Below are positions 35,881 through 46,600 of a stretch of DNA of 64,000 nt, in pieces. Position 1 is the stretch's first letter, and each line of letters opens with the position of its first letter. The position numbers and the translations under genes were made by a program. Below the pieces are notes generated by a model. It was not told the DNA's origin, did no database searches, and was given only the letters and a program-made list of their open reading frames with translations. Origin of the DNA: Cenococcum geophilum 1.58 (lineage: Eukaryota; Ascomycota; Dothideomycetes; Gloniales; Gloniaceae). Where the stretch lies: NCBI GenBank assembly GCA_001692895.1, contig KV748254.1:248001-312000 (forward strand). The letters are read 5' to 3'.

Positions 35881-37031
35881 CAAATATAGTCGCCGCCTTT
35901 AATTAAATTCGCGTTTATAAAGGAGATAAGAAGTATATAACTTTCTGTATATAATAGGGATTCTTTAAATACCTAGTAATGCTATTTAGTATAAAAAACG
36001 GTCTGGGTATATTTTATTAATATGTTAATAATACGCTTTGTAAATTCTTTAACGTATTTATTACCACGTATCTTAATAATATCTTAATCTACTTATCTTT
36101 GCTTTTTAAGCATTAGAAATACGTCTAAATAGTCCTTAAACGCCTATAAGATACGGGCTTATAATATAATATTAAGAAATATAAGTTTTACGCGTCTAAA
36201 GTAATATACTTAGGCCTAATTATATTTTATAACGGAATCAAAATAGACCTAAAAAAGGTCGCTATAATTATAAACTAGAAAAGTCCCAGTAATATCTAAG
36301 ACATTTAAGAATTTGTAGGATTTGCAAATTTCTATTATTAATTTATTAATTACCTCCTAAAAATTATTTAGCTATTAATAAACTTAACAAGAAAAAATAT
36401 AAGATTTAAATAGACTACTAAATATAAATAAGCATTTAACGACCTAAAGTATTATTTTACAACTGCCCTAATTTTTACCCACTTTAATTCTAACCTTAAA
36501 TATATTATTAAAATAGACTCGTCTAATTATATACTAAGAGTGTTATTATAATATAATAAGAACGGCGAACTATGCCTAGTAGCCTTTCTCTCCTAAAAGC
36601 TCGCCCCTACTAAATTAAACTATAAGATATACAATAAGGAACTACTTATAATTATTAGATACTTTAAATAATAGCGTCTAGAACTTAAAGGATTGTTATT
36701 TTTAATACGCGTACTAACGGATTATAAAAACCTATAGTACTTTATAACTATAAAGCAGTTAATATAACGCCAAATTTATTAGGCTAAATACCTCTTATAA
36801 TTTAACTTTAAGATTATATACTAACCTAGCAAACTTAATTAGAAGCCTAACTTATTAATATAATAATTATAGGATTTACTTATAAACGCTTCTAATGAAC
36901 GGATTATAAATTAATTATAAATTCTACTGCCCCTAAACGCTTTAAGAAACTACGCCCTATATTTCTAAATACGGAGCTTAATAAAAATAAGTCGGAAATT
37001 AATAAGTGGGATATAGAAATTGATACACTAA
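35881..37031 (+). pseudogene. gypsy F RT and RNase H fragment
   Basis: The conceptual product starts in mid-RT with YLNNILIY (expected YLDDILIY, about 36070) and continues through the connection and RNase H domain (KLNYKIYNKELL-type motif near 36620-36650) to about 36980. The N-terminal half of pol and gag are absent. It is cut by the SINE-like insertion at 37045 and resumes at 38092. Confidence 0.75.
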
Positions 37032-37044
37032 TAGAGTATAAATA

Positions 37045-38078
37045 GTAGTAGTAGTAGATCTTTGATTAACGTCTGATACGGATCCTATCTGGCCCACACA
37101 GACTACTCCGTCACAGGGGGAAAACTTATAGTTTACATAAAGAAAACCCTGCAGTTAGGTTGGGGGAGGAAAAACCCTATAAGCCACCTCAGTAGGATGA
37201 AAAACCCCGATTTGCCATATCCGTCCATAGCGGCGGCCCTGCGGGCCTACGGCTACGTCCTATCCTCCTTAAATGTTCGAACTCCTTAGGAACCACTGCT
37301 TCCTTCTCTAGCTTATCCAAGCTAGGGTTCACTACGTCCTAGCTAGGCCTTGCCAATTAATTGCTGTGTGCTTGTAATTATAACTATATCCCATCTCTTG
37401 GCCATCCCCTATATGCTATCTCTTATAGACCATTGCCATATACGCCATGCCTCCTCCCCCCCTAAGGCCTATTGAAGACGTAAGGGGGATTCATCCGTCC
37501 TACCATCCTAATACTAAAAGCTGAAAGCGGGATGTGTGTACCTAGGTATCTTTTATATCTAGGCCCCAGTCACTAGGCCCTCTCTAGGGGCACCACTCCG
37601 TTAAGAGGAGACAAGGAAAACCATACGGGGTTATATCCGGCTATTGCTTTAGTAGTATTACGGCAGTACGGCGAGTGACCGCATACTCCGCGGGCGATCG
37701 CCCTAGGGGTTAGGAGGAGCCGTATATTTGCTCGTGTTCGTTTGTTTACGTTTACCGGTTCGTTAATATAAGAGGTCGTCGATGCTTTCTATTGGGGGTC
37801 AGGGGATGCTATCGAATGCTACGTATCTATGTTAGATCGTACAGGTGCCCTGGATAGGAGAACAGTGTAGTAGTCGTCGTATTATAGAGAGCTAACAGTA
37901 GTAGTTTTCAAGATCTTACCATCCGAAAATTTTTCACCACCGCCCTCAACGCCTATAACCACCACCAGGTCCTGTCCGCACGCTGTGCGACGTCTCTGCG
38001 TTGGCTCTAAGTCTGAACTTTGAAGACCTAGGTTCGTAGCCGTCACCACGTACAGGTGCAGAGTCCGATTTCGACGGC
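37045..38078 (-). mobile_element. SINE-like retroposon with LINE 3' tail, 13-bp TSD, little RIP
   Basis: Flanked by an exact 13-bp duplication TAGAGTATAAATA (37032-37044 and 38079-38091), inside gypsy F. In sense (minus) it ends with GACGTTAATCAAAG and a (CTA)n tail. About 250 bp of this 3' region resembles the 3' ends of LINE 1 and LINE 2 (for example the GTGGTTCCTAAGGAG and GGATCC...GACGTTAA words). The first roughly 780 bp show no match to LINE ORF2 and no long ORF. CA/TG dinucleotides are plentiful, unlike the host DNA. It may be a LINE-mobilised SINE-like element or an internally deleted LINE. Confidence 0.7.
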
Positions 38079-38091
38079 TAGAGTATAAATA

Positions 38092-39640
38092 TAAGAATAA
38101 CTTCTGGATAGCAGATATAATAAAAGCAATTTAAATAGGAAAACGGCAATATAAGAATATTATACTTACTAAATATAAAATCTATAATAATTGGTTATAC
38201 TATTAATAAAAGATAGTGGTTCCGAATTCTAAACCCTTACGATTTAAGATACTCGAGTTTATATATAACTCTTTTATAATAGGACATCCTGGCCGTGCAA
38301 AGATGTATAAGATAGTTTAGCGAGTATAGTACTGGCCTATAATGCACAACTACGTATTATAATATATCTAAGTATATAGAACGTGCGTCTATAGAAAGAC
38401 TTCTTATGTAAAGAAATAAGGAGTACTTTAACTGTTGCTAATTTTAATGCGAAAATAGCATAATATCTTAATTAACTTTATAGTAGACTTGCCTAATAGT
38501 AATAGGTTTACAAATATTATAGTAGTAGTTAACCGCTTTACGAAAATGCGATATATAATTCCCATAAACTTAATTAATACTATTTTAGTAGCTAAATATT
38601 TTATTAAGTACGTCTTTAAACTACACGGACTTCTTAATTTAATAATATCTAACTATAAAAGCCTGTTTAATTTGGACTTTTAGAAAGCCCTATATAAATA
38701 ATTAGATATATAAATATAACTCTTAACCGCATTTTATCTAAAAATAGATAGTTAAACTAAAATTGCAAACGCGATTATAAAATAATACCTATAAATATAC
38801 TACTCCTACCTATAAAACAACTGGGAAAAGTAGCTACCTTTAGCTAAGTTTACTGCAAATAATATAATAAACAAATTAATAGGTATAACGCCGTTTTATA
38901 TAACCTACGGATAAAACCCTTAACTTAGATTTAAACTATAACCTAAAATTAACACAATAGGATATATAATTAAGAAGATTTAGTTAATTAACGTATATAA
39001 CTTCGCTAATTAAATAAAGTAGCTAACGGAACTATTATAAAATAAGTTAATATACGCTTAAACGGTATAAAAATAGTATATAAATAAAGGACGAGCTCCT
39101 GCGTAGGTCTTTAAGGAAGGTAATATAGTTTACCCAAATATACGAAACCTATAGACTTAACAGCCCTTAAAGAAACTTAATTAGAAGTTTATAGGCCTGT
39201 ACTAAATTAAAAGGAAACTAAGCCTATACGCCTATAGCCTCAAACTGCTAACTAAGATAAAAAATATACTTAATGTTTTATATAAGTCTACTATAGCCTT
39301 TAAAGGGTAAACTTATAACTTATAAAGTGCCACCACCACCTCCTATAATTATTAATAATAGTAACGGTTCTTACTTTATTAACTTAATTAATAATATATA
39401 GTAGGAAGGATATAAAATACAAATTTAGGAAACCTATAAACAGATTAAGGCTAATACGCCTTCCCTAGTAAAAGAATTCTATAAGGACTATCCTTTATAG
39501 CCTACTTTAGCTAAATGGACGCAATATAAAGGCGAATAATTGCCACCTAATATAAATACACGAAATATAATAGTAGGAAGCTTAAAATTAAGAAGAACTT
39601 AAAATATATTATAACGTCTATAATATAATTATATAATATA
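38092..39640 (+). pseudogene. gypsy F integrase and C-terminal fragment
   Basis: Integrase zinc region with GHPGRAKMYKIV (about 38284-38320), then the catalytic core (INFIVDLPNSN at about 38470-38500; the open piece 38489-38683 lies here), then C-terminal sequences to about 39600. It is in continuity with 35881-37031 once the SINE-like insertion is removed. Many RIP stops. Confidence 0.75.
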
Positions 39641-39915
39641 TAAGATATTAAAAAACTTTAACCAGCGGTTAAAGTTATCTAATTAGTTAATAATTGCTAT
39701 ACCAAGACCCTTTATTAAGATATTAGTTCTGTTTACCACCTTATTTAAGCTAATAGCAATTTTTTATCCCGGGGATAGAAAATCCTAATTAATCTATTTA
39801 ATAATAAAACTGGTAAAACTCTATACTACTACCCACCATAAGTATATAAACGCAATACACAATAAGTCTTAACTAAAATTAAATTATTTTAGACCTTTAG
39901 CTAAAGAGGTGGTAC
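39641..39915. other. AT-rich tail of gypsy F
   Basis: No coding motif seen. A purine-rich AGCTAAAGAGGTGGTA at about 39898-39913 precedes a TG-like LTR start, so it may hold the polypurine tract of F. Confidence 0.35.
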
Positions 39916-40964
39916 TATAATAGGACTAGCCTAGTTATTGTAGGAATGTCTTAGTAAAATACTTAATAGATAAATTCCGACGCTTTAACTAAATTCTACT
40001 AAATCCTGCTAGCTTAATTAACTTCTGCTAAATTCTACTAGCTTAATTAACTTCTACTAAATTCTGCTAGCTTAATTGACTTTTACCAAGTTCTATTAGA
40101 TTAATTAAATTTTACTAAAGTCTATTAAAGACCGCGTATATATATACGCATATATTGACTACTAAGGCCCTAACTATTTAATTATAAAATTCTCTTATTA
40201 TTCCTTTCCCTTTACGCAATGTCTTGTTCTCTATAAGAGCTATACCCTTAGATTTAGATAGAATATATTTATTACTTTAAATCTGCTCTAAAGCCTCTTT
40301 AAACCCTTATACTAAAACGTATACGGAGGTGCGTTTTAAAAGTCATTACCGCCAAGAAAATTAACTGCCTTAGCTTACCGCCTTCCAAATCTAAATACCC
40401 TCCCATTTGTCCTCTCCCGCTTTAGGTGCTTTTAAGCGTCTTAGTGCCTCTATAGCACCCTCCCTATATTCATTACCTCCTTTAAGCTTAATAATCTTCT
40501 AGATATGCCCAATAATCCGCTTAATCCGAGCTTAAATCCTCTACTACTTAAGATCTCTCTATACCGCCCGCTATTCCTTCCTTATAACCTCCCTATACTG
40601 CGGCGCTCCCTTATATATAGTAACCCTCTTTATATACGGACAGTAAGGCCTACGGCAATATATGTCTCGTATAGTTTATTTAGAAATTTATATTATCTTT
40701 ACAATTTCGGCGACTAAGATTCCATAAGCTCTAAGAGCCACAATTTAAGCCCTTATAGCTGAATTAGAGCCTCCTATAGAACGTTTAGTAGTAGATCCTT
40801 CAGTAGCTACTTAGAATATTAAAAAGCAACGGAATTAAGCTGCTAAAAACAAACTTAGTAGAACGTTTGATAACGTAGTAGAAATCTGCCGGCAGATCTT
40901 ATTGTTCTGCCTTAGCGGTAAGCTGGCTTAGCGGCAAAGACTTTTAAAACGCACCTCCGTAATC
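39916..40964 (+). repeat. probable 3' LTR of gypsy F, interrupted by a MITE
   Basis: This resembles the E-family LTRs in organisation: a degenerate TTCTGCTAAATTCTACTAGC array (about 39990-40125), a TATATATA stretch, then a CTTATACT...TAATCA end. The TA-flanked element at 40324-40959 splits its last few bases. The 5' border is approximate. Confidence 0.5.
40324..40959. mobile_element. 636-bp non-autonomous TA-flanked inverted-repeat transposon (MITE-like)
   Basis: Terminal inverted repeats CGGAGGTGCGTTTTAAAAGT (left) and its complement at the right end, continuing imperfectly for about 40 bp (CCGC...TTACCGC). The flanks are TA on both sides (40322-40323, 40960-40961). No transposase is recognisable; the open frame 40505-40717 has no known motif. 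It differs from the TA element at 18417 in its termini, so two families are present. Confidence 0.8.
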
Positions 40965-40977
40965 ACCTAATTAATAA

Positions 40978-41241
40978 TGTTACTTGCAAGTTGACGGTAA
41001 GTTAAAGGTAAGTTAAGGATAAGCTAAAGGTAGAATAAGCTTACGTATTAAAGGACAAATGCTTTTTAACCTCTTCTATTTAGAGACTAATTGCTAGTTC
41101 TTCTCTAGAGGAGAACCAGCTCCCTTTATAATCCCTTTAAGACACTAGTAAAACCCTTTATCCCTTATTTATCTAACTATATCTTCTTTAGGATATTAGT
41201 AAAGCCTTTATCTATTTTACCTTTTAGGAGAGCCCGTTATA
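40978..41241 (-). repeat. uninterrupted LTR of the X family
   Basis: A 264-bp homologue of the split LTR 22752-22828/29081-29286. It starts TGTTACTTGC and ends GCCCGTTATA (CA mutated). A TATA-like TATAAAGGGAGC is on the minus strand at about 41125-41140. It contains the empty site for copia C. Confidence 0.75.
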
Positions 41242-41877
41242 ATAACTATAATAGGGTTAATAATATAGTAGCTATAGCTATAGTTCGCGATATAATTAAA
41301 TTATAATATCCTCTATTAGTATATTTTAGTAAATTTAATTAGCTAACTAATATATTAGGTAGTAAAATACAGCTTTAAAGTTTAAAGACACGTTTTTAAG
41401 CCTAGTTATATCTAGCTAGCCTTATTAATATAGTAACCATACTTTACTACTATTAAACTTTATAAAGTATCTTTTATGCACTATTATAATAGCTTACCTA
41501 ATTATACTATACCTATATAATATCCGTAGCGTGTTAATAGTTAGGTACGCTTTTTTAGAGACTTTTATAAGCCTCTATAAACTCTTAAGCTAATTAAAAG
41601 AGCTTTTATTAAAAAAATTATAAACTTTTAAGCTAGACTACGTAGATACTAAGATATAGGTCTAAACTTAAATAATAATAAAAATGTACTAACCGTTAGG
41701 GTTAATAGCATAGATCTTAGGGTAGAGTAGTAAATTGCCTATATTATAACTATTAGCTAATTATAGTTATATCCTAGAGATTTTCTAGTTAATTTAGAGT
41801 CTAATCGTAGAGTAATTACTATTAGTTATCTAATAGGTGGGGTATATAGAGAATATACTGTTTTAGTATAAAGTTAT
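41242..41877. other. unassigned RIP-mutated retroelement sequence
   Basis: AT-rich sequence with dense stops in all frames. It lies between two LTRs of different families. I could not recognise a domain. Confidence 0.3.
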
Positions 41878-42162
41878 TGTTACGGAGTAAGTATAAGCGA
41901 CGATAATATATAATAAAGTTAAGCCATTACGGAAGAAAAGAAGGTAAGGAAATAGAAAGAAAGGGTATATATTATTATCTTAGTTACTTAGTTAATATAT
42001 ATAGGGGAGAATAGGACTTAAGTAGTAGTCCTAGCAGAACTTAATAGGATTTAGCGGACTTAGTAGAATATAGCAAATTATAGTCTTATAGTTAGTCTTT
42101 AATTGCTAGGTTAATAGAAATAGGTAGATATGTATAAGGTGTTATAGGGGTGTTCTATAATA
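41878..42162 (-). repeat. 3' LTR of gypsy E3
   Basis: A 285-bp E-family LTR, starting TGTTACGGAGTAAG (plus reading). It is followed on the right by minus-strand pol sequence. That is the arrangement of a 3' LTR of a leftward element. The flanking pentamers GTTAT and GTACC do not match. Confidence 0.75.
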
Positions 42163-42638
42163 GTACCCCTCTTTAAACTTAAGCTTTTATAAAATAGAGC
42201 TATAGTAGTTCTAGGTAGAGTATATAAAAGTCTTTTATAGCTTATATAAGTCCTATAGAGTTAATAGGTTCCTATAAGGGCTTAGTAAAGCCTTTCTATT
42301 TTATAAGGTATATATATTAGCGTTTCTGTTTATTATACTTAATATTATTAATTCTTTTAATAAAATACTTGTTTTTACTATCTACTTTAACTAATAGGGG
42401 AGGGTCCTATATTTGTTTAGGCAGGGCATTTAATATAAGGGTAGTGGGGTAAAGGCTTAATATCTAAAATATAGGATAGATTTTAACTATATTAAGAAGC
42501 TTTAGTTAGTAGGTATAAAAAAATAACCTTTTTAACCTTATAATGGCTAACATTCCTCCAATTAAGTTTCTTAGCAGGTTATTTTATATCTATATTTCTT
42601 TTTAGCTAAATAAAATTATTAATTTAATAGGCCGGCAC
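42163..42638 (-). pseudogene. gypsy E3 pol C-terminus with chromodomain
   Basis: Minus-strand translation gives a chromodomain-like segment (LIKQKGFTKPLQEP, expected LVKWKGY..TWEP) around 42270-42330, preceded by a basic hinge. The remainder of pol is missing because the sequence ends at the LTR of E2 (42639). Confidence 0.65.
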
Positions 42639-43006
42639 TGTTACGGGATATCCCTATAACACCTTATATACGCCTACCTATTTCCACCAACTTAGTGATT
42701 AAAGACCGACTACAAGACTGTAATTTACCGTAACCTATAGTAATCTAACGGCAATCTGCCGTATTCTGCTATATTTCGCTAAGTTCTACTAAATTCTACT
42801 AAGTTCTACTAAGACTATTACCTAAATCCTATTTTACTTAATATATATATTAACTAAGTAACCAAGTTAATAATATATACTCTTTCTTCCTATTTCTTAT
42901 CTTTTTTCCTTATATAACGTTTTAACTTTATTACGCAGTTTATATACATAACTTAATAGTATCTACTTTACTATATATTATTATTACTTATACTTATTCC
43001 ATAACA
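42639..43006 (+). repeat. 5' LTR of gypsy E2
   Basis: 368 bp, TGTTACGGGATATCC to CCATAACA, the best-preserved ends of the E family. It abuts the truncated E3 on the left and is followed by E2 leader and gag on the right. It includes a degenerate TTCTACTAAA array. Confidence 0.85.
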
Positions 43007-43622
43007 CTATATTGCGTTAAATTTATACCTTATACTTGTCACGGGATTTATACGTTCTTACATCTCTGCGCGTTTTGACGTTCTTAACCCGTGCTTATAT
43101 TTGTCCCAAGACACCTACACACGTTCCCCTATAACCCCTATTTATACCCATACCTAACCTATTCTATTCTATTCTGCATCCAAATGTCTTTATACTAACC
43201 ACGCATAGTTACGCGTACGTAGCCTTCTTTAATTACTACCCCGTTTAGTACATTGTATTCCAGCTCATGCCTACTTCTATAACAATACTACCTTACCCGC
43301 TTAGTATATAAAATAACCTAAAAGCTCTTATATCTATAACTAACTTATAATATATTTACTAAATAAATAAAGAGCCTATAAGAGGCCTTTATAGACGCCC
43401 TTACTTAATAAAAAGCCTAATACTAGGAGACAATTAGATCTCTAAGAAAAGTAATTAAAGAGATCCGTTATAACCTATTATCCGCTATACTGTCGCCCTT
43501 ACCTATCCCTATTAGTGTTAACCTATAAGTACTAGATAGAAGAAACATGTCTAAAACTAGCCTTTTAACCCTAAATTCGCTAACCAGTGCCCCTATAAAG
43601 AAGTTAACTAAATATCTTCCTA
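43007..43622 (+). pseudogene. gypsy E2 leader and gag, part 1
   Basis: Leader followed by gag-like coding from about 43270. The part 43310-43600 matches E1 (34790-35090, reverse). The last 14 bases (43609-43622) are the target duplication of LINE 2, which splits this gag. Confidence 0.6.
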
Positions 43623-46600
43623 GACAAACCTATCTAATATAATTTTAAAAACGGCTACGTTGGAGCTCTTGCTGCACCTAGCCTAAAAAGACTAAAACCA
43701 ACCAAAAGAACCCTATAAAACACCCAGAGAATCCCCCTAAGATGTATATATCGCAGGGGAGGCACACGTTAAACAACGGTGGTTCGCACTCACGCGTAAC
43801 CGTTAGAACCACGCCTAGCAATAGCCCTCTACAATAAAGACAGGCGAATGCCACACCATAAAGCAGAAATACCTTTATTAAAAAGGCATCTAATAAAATA
43901 TAAAGCCTACTAGACACATTTAGTACCTAGAATTATAGGGGAGTAACTATTAGCCATAACGATCTAACGTAGCTAGCAGAATAGCTCCGCCAGTTTAGTA
44001 AACCTTAGGCACCCCTCTAGTAAACCCTTAATTAAATCCTTTAACGGCTAAGCAAAATTAAAAATAAATAAAACCCCCCTTTACCGGTGAACCGCACCTA
44101 GGCCGCTGTAGCTACGCTTCTATAGTATAGGGAACTTACCCCCCTTAAGATAATAACTGGGTATATAATTATAATATAACTAAATATAGAAAAAGTAGAG
44201 GGCTTAGGGGATAATTAGAAACAAAAGTCCTTATAGAAATCCGTAAAGAGGTCTATAACGCTGTTATGGTCTAATACCTTAGGAGTGGAGATATTAGAGT
44301 TACTCTAAAGGACTAATAGGTAAAGGAACGAGCTGTAAGGGTAGGGGATAGGCTAGGAGAACGTATTGGCATAAAAGTACTCCGTGAGGATTACCCAGTT
44401 AAAGTCCTAGCGGTCCCTATAAGCCTTAGGGTAGAAAAGGGACGCTAGATAAACAACACAGCAATTATATAGGAGATAGGAAGACAAACGGAACGCCTTA
44501 TACTAGGACTTAAAATCACCCAAATCTAATGGCTTTAATAGGAAAATATAAACTAAGAATAATAAGAGGATATAAAGGTTGCTAGAGACTTATTAGGGAG
44601 ACGCCGAATAAACGCATAGCTTCCTTATTATTAGTATATATACACTAGGAATATAAAAACTTCTTATTTAAAAAGGAATAATTATAAACGGCCTTATATA
44701 CAATATAAGGCTCTATAACTATAGACTACGCCTAAAATAATGCTATTGCTGTGCATAATAGGGATATACCTAATCCACATGCGTAGTATAGGTGTGCTGC
44801 GGCCACTATATAGGCCCCTACGATATAAGATACTGCTTAAATTAAGACCAAATAAAATACGTAAACTGCTACTAAAGCATACATAAGGCGTAGGAGAGAG
44901 AAAACTGCATTAAATATAGGAGATGGAAGGTAAGGGCTTAACAGCTGCGGGAACAATTACACGCGAGGTTATATAAATGGAAATAACAAGCAATAAGCTA
45001 GGGGGGCGTAGGTACCTTTCCAGCGTTTCCTACCTTTAACACTAGGGGCTAGGCCAGCCATCCTAAGCCTTAACGGGCTAGAAGTGACGCCGCGTGACAT
45101 TACTAAACTATATAGGGATATAAGGGTTACAGGGGATATAAGGGAGAGTACGCCCTATAGGAAGACCCTTATAGATAGCTATAGCAAGCTTAAAACCAGG
45201 ATAATTAAGAATTAGACTTAATACGGTAAATATAACATTCGCAGCTAACTCTTAAAGGGCATATAGCTAACTAGTAAGAATAGGGGAAGAACCGGGGATA
45301 ATAACAGATTTAGATATAGAAGCGCTAGTAAGAACATAAGATATGGGAATAGAAAGCTCTATATAAAATAAGTAGTAACTAGGGTGTAGATATAAGAGAT
45401 AGAAGTTCTAAATATTCTAGAGAAAGTAGAAATAGAAGAAGTAAGAAATAATAAAGAGGCAAAGGACCCTCGCTAGGGGTCCGCCACCTATCCATTATAT
45501 AGTATAACTGTGGTAATACAAACCACCGTTTTATAAGGCCCTTACTAGACAGCCTAGACCTAGAGAAATACTATATCCTTACTATATAAGAGCCGTACTA
45601 TAATACCTATATATAATTAATATACTACCCCTAAGGATTTTAGCTTCTATATAAACTAAAAGCAGCTATATACGTGTGCTTTATAATTAGTAAGACTATT
45701 AGCCTGTCCTTATAGTTATAATAGGCAGTTAATCTAGATATTATAGTTATAATAATCTAGATATATAGAGGACTGGTATAAATTATTAATATATATAACT
45801 CTAGGATTAAAGGAGTCCTATAAACAGAGAATATTATATCGGTAATAAGCTTACTTAAAATTAAAGGTATAGAGTCTATCCTATTAGGAGACATAAACCT
45901 CCACTATCCGCGGTAGGGGGGTATCTACGTCGCTGCTAAATAATAGGTAGAGTGCCTACTAAAAGCTATAGACACCTAGGGCCTTAAGCTAGCTACCCCC
46001 CCTAGAGTAATTATATGGTAATAAGGATCCGCTAGAAGTATAATTAACCTTATATTTATAGACGAAGGCCTATACTAGAGACTTGAAAGGTATAACCCAA
46101 AAAAAATAGGCACTTACTTTAGACCATATCCCCATCTAGATATAGCTAGATTTGGATATTAAGGCGTAACTAAATAGCAAAAGATATGTAATAAGGATGC
46201 TTAAGGCAGATAGCTTCCTTAATATAGTTAAATAATAACTTTAAGACCTAGAAGAAATCCACCTAATACTAAATAAGCGAGGCTTATTAGCCACCCCTAA
46301 GGAAATTAACCGAAGACTAGAAAGGATCTAGGCAGCAATTAAAAATAGGTTAAAAGAGCACTGCCCAGTCTTAAAACTGGGCCCCTATACGCAATATATA
46401 TAGTCCGCATAATGCGCGGTTCTTATAGCTAGCCAATAATAAGCAAGAAGGAAATACTTAAGTAGCTATAACCCTAAAGATAAGAGACAATATAAAGATA
46501 TAAAAAACTAGTTAAAGAATACCCTAAAAAAAGAAGTAAGGAATAACTGGAGACAATTTATAAATAAGCATACTTCTAATTTAAGCCTCCCCTATAATAA

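Noticed and set aside
38020-38078. Possible tRNA-like head or pol III A/B boxes at the start of the SINE-like element
   Set aside because: Only a loose GGTTCG-like word on one strand; no cloverleaf could be drawn, so no tRNA call was made.
40505-40717. 70-codon ORF inside the 636-bp inverted-repeat element, as possible transposase
   Set aside because: Far too short and without DDE/DDD or HTH features; the element is better seen as non-autonomous.
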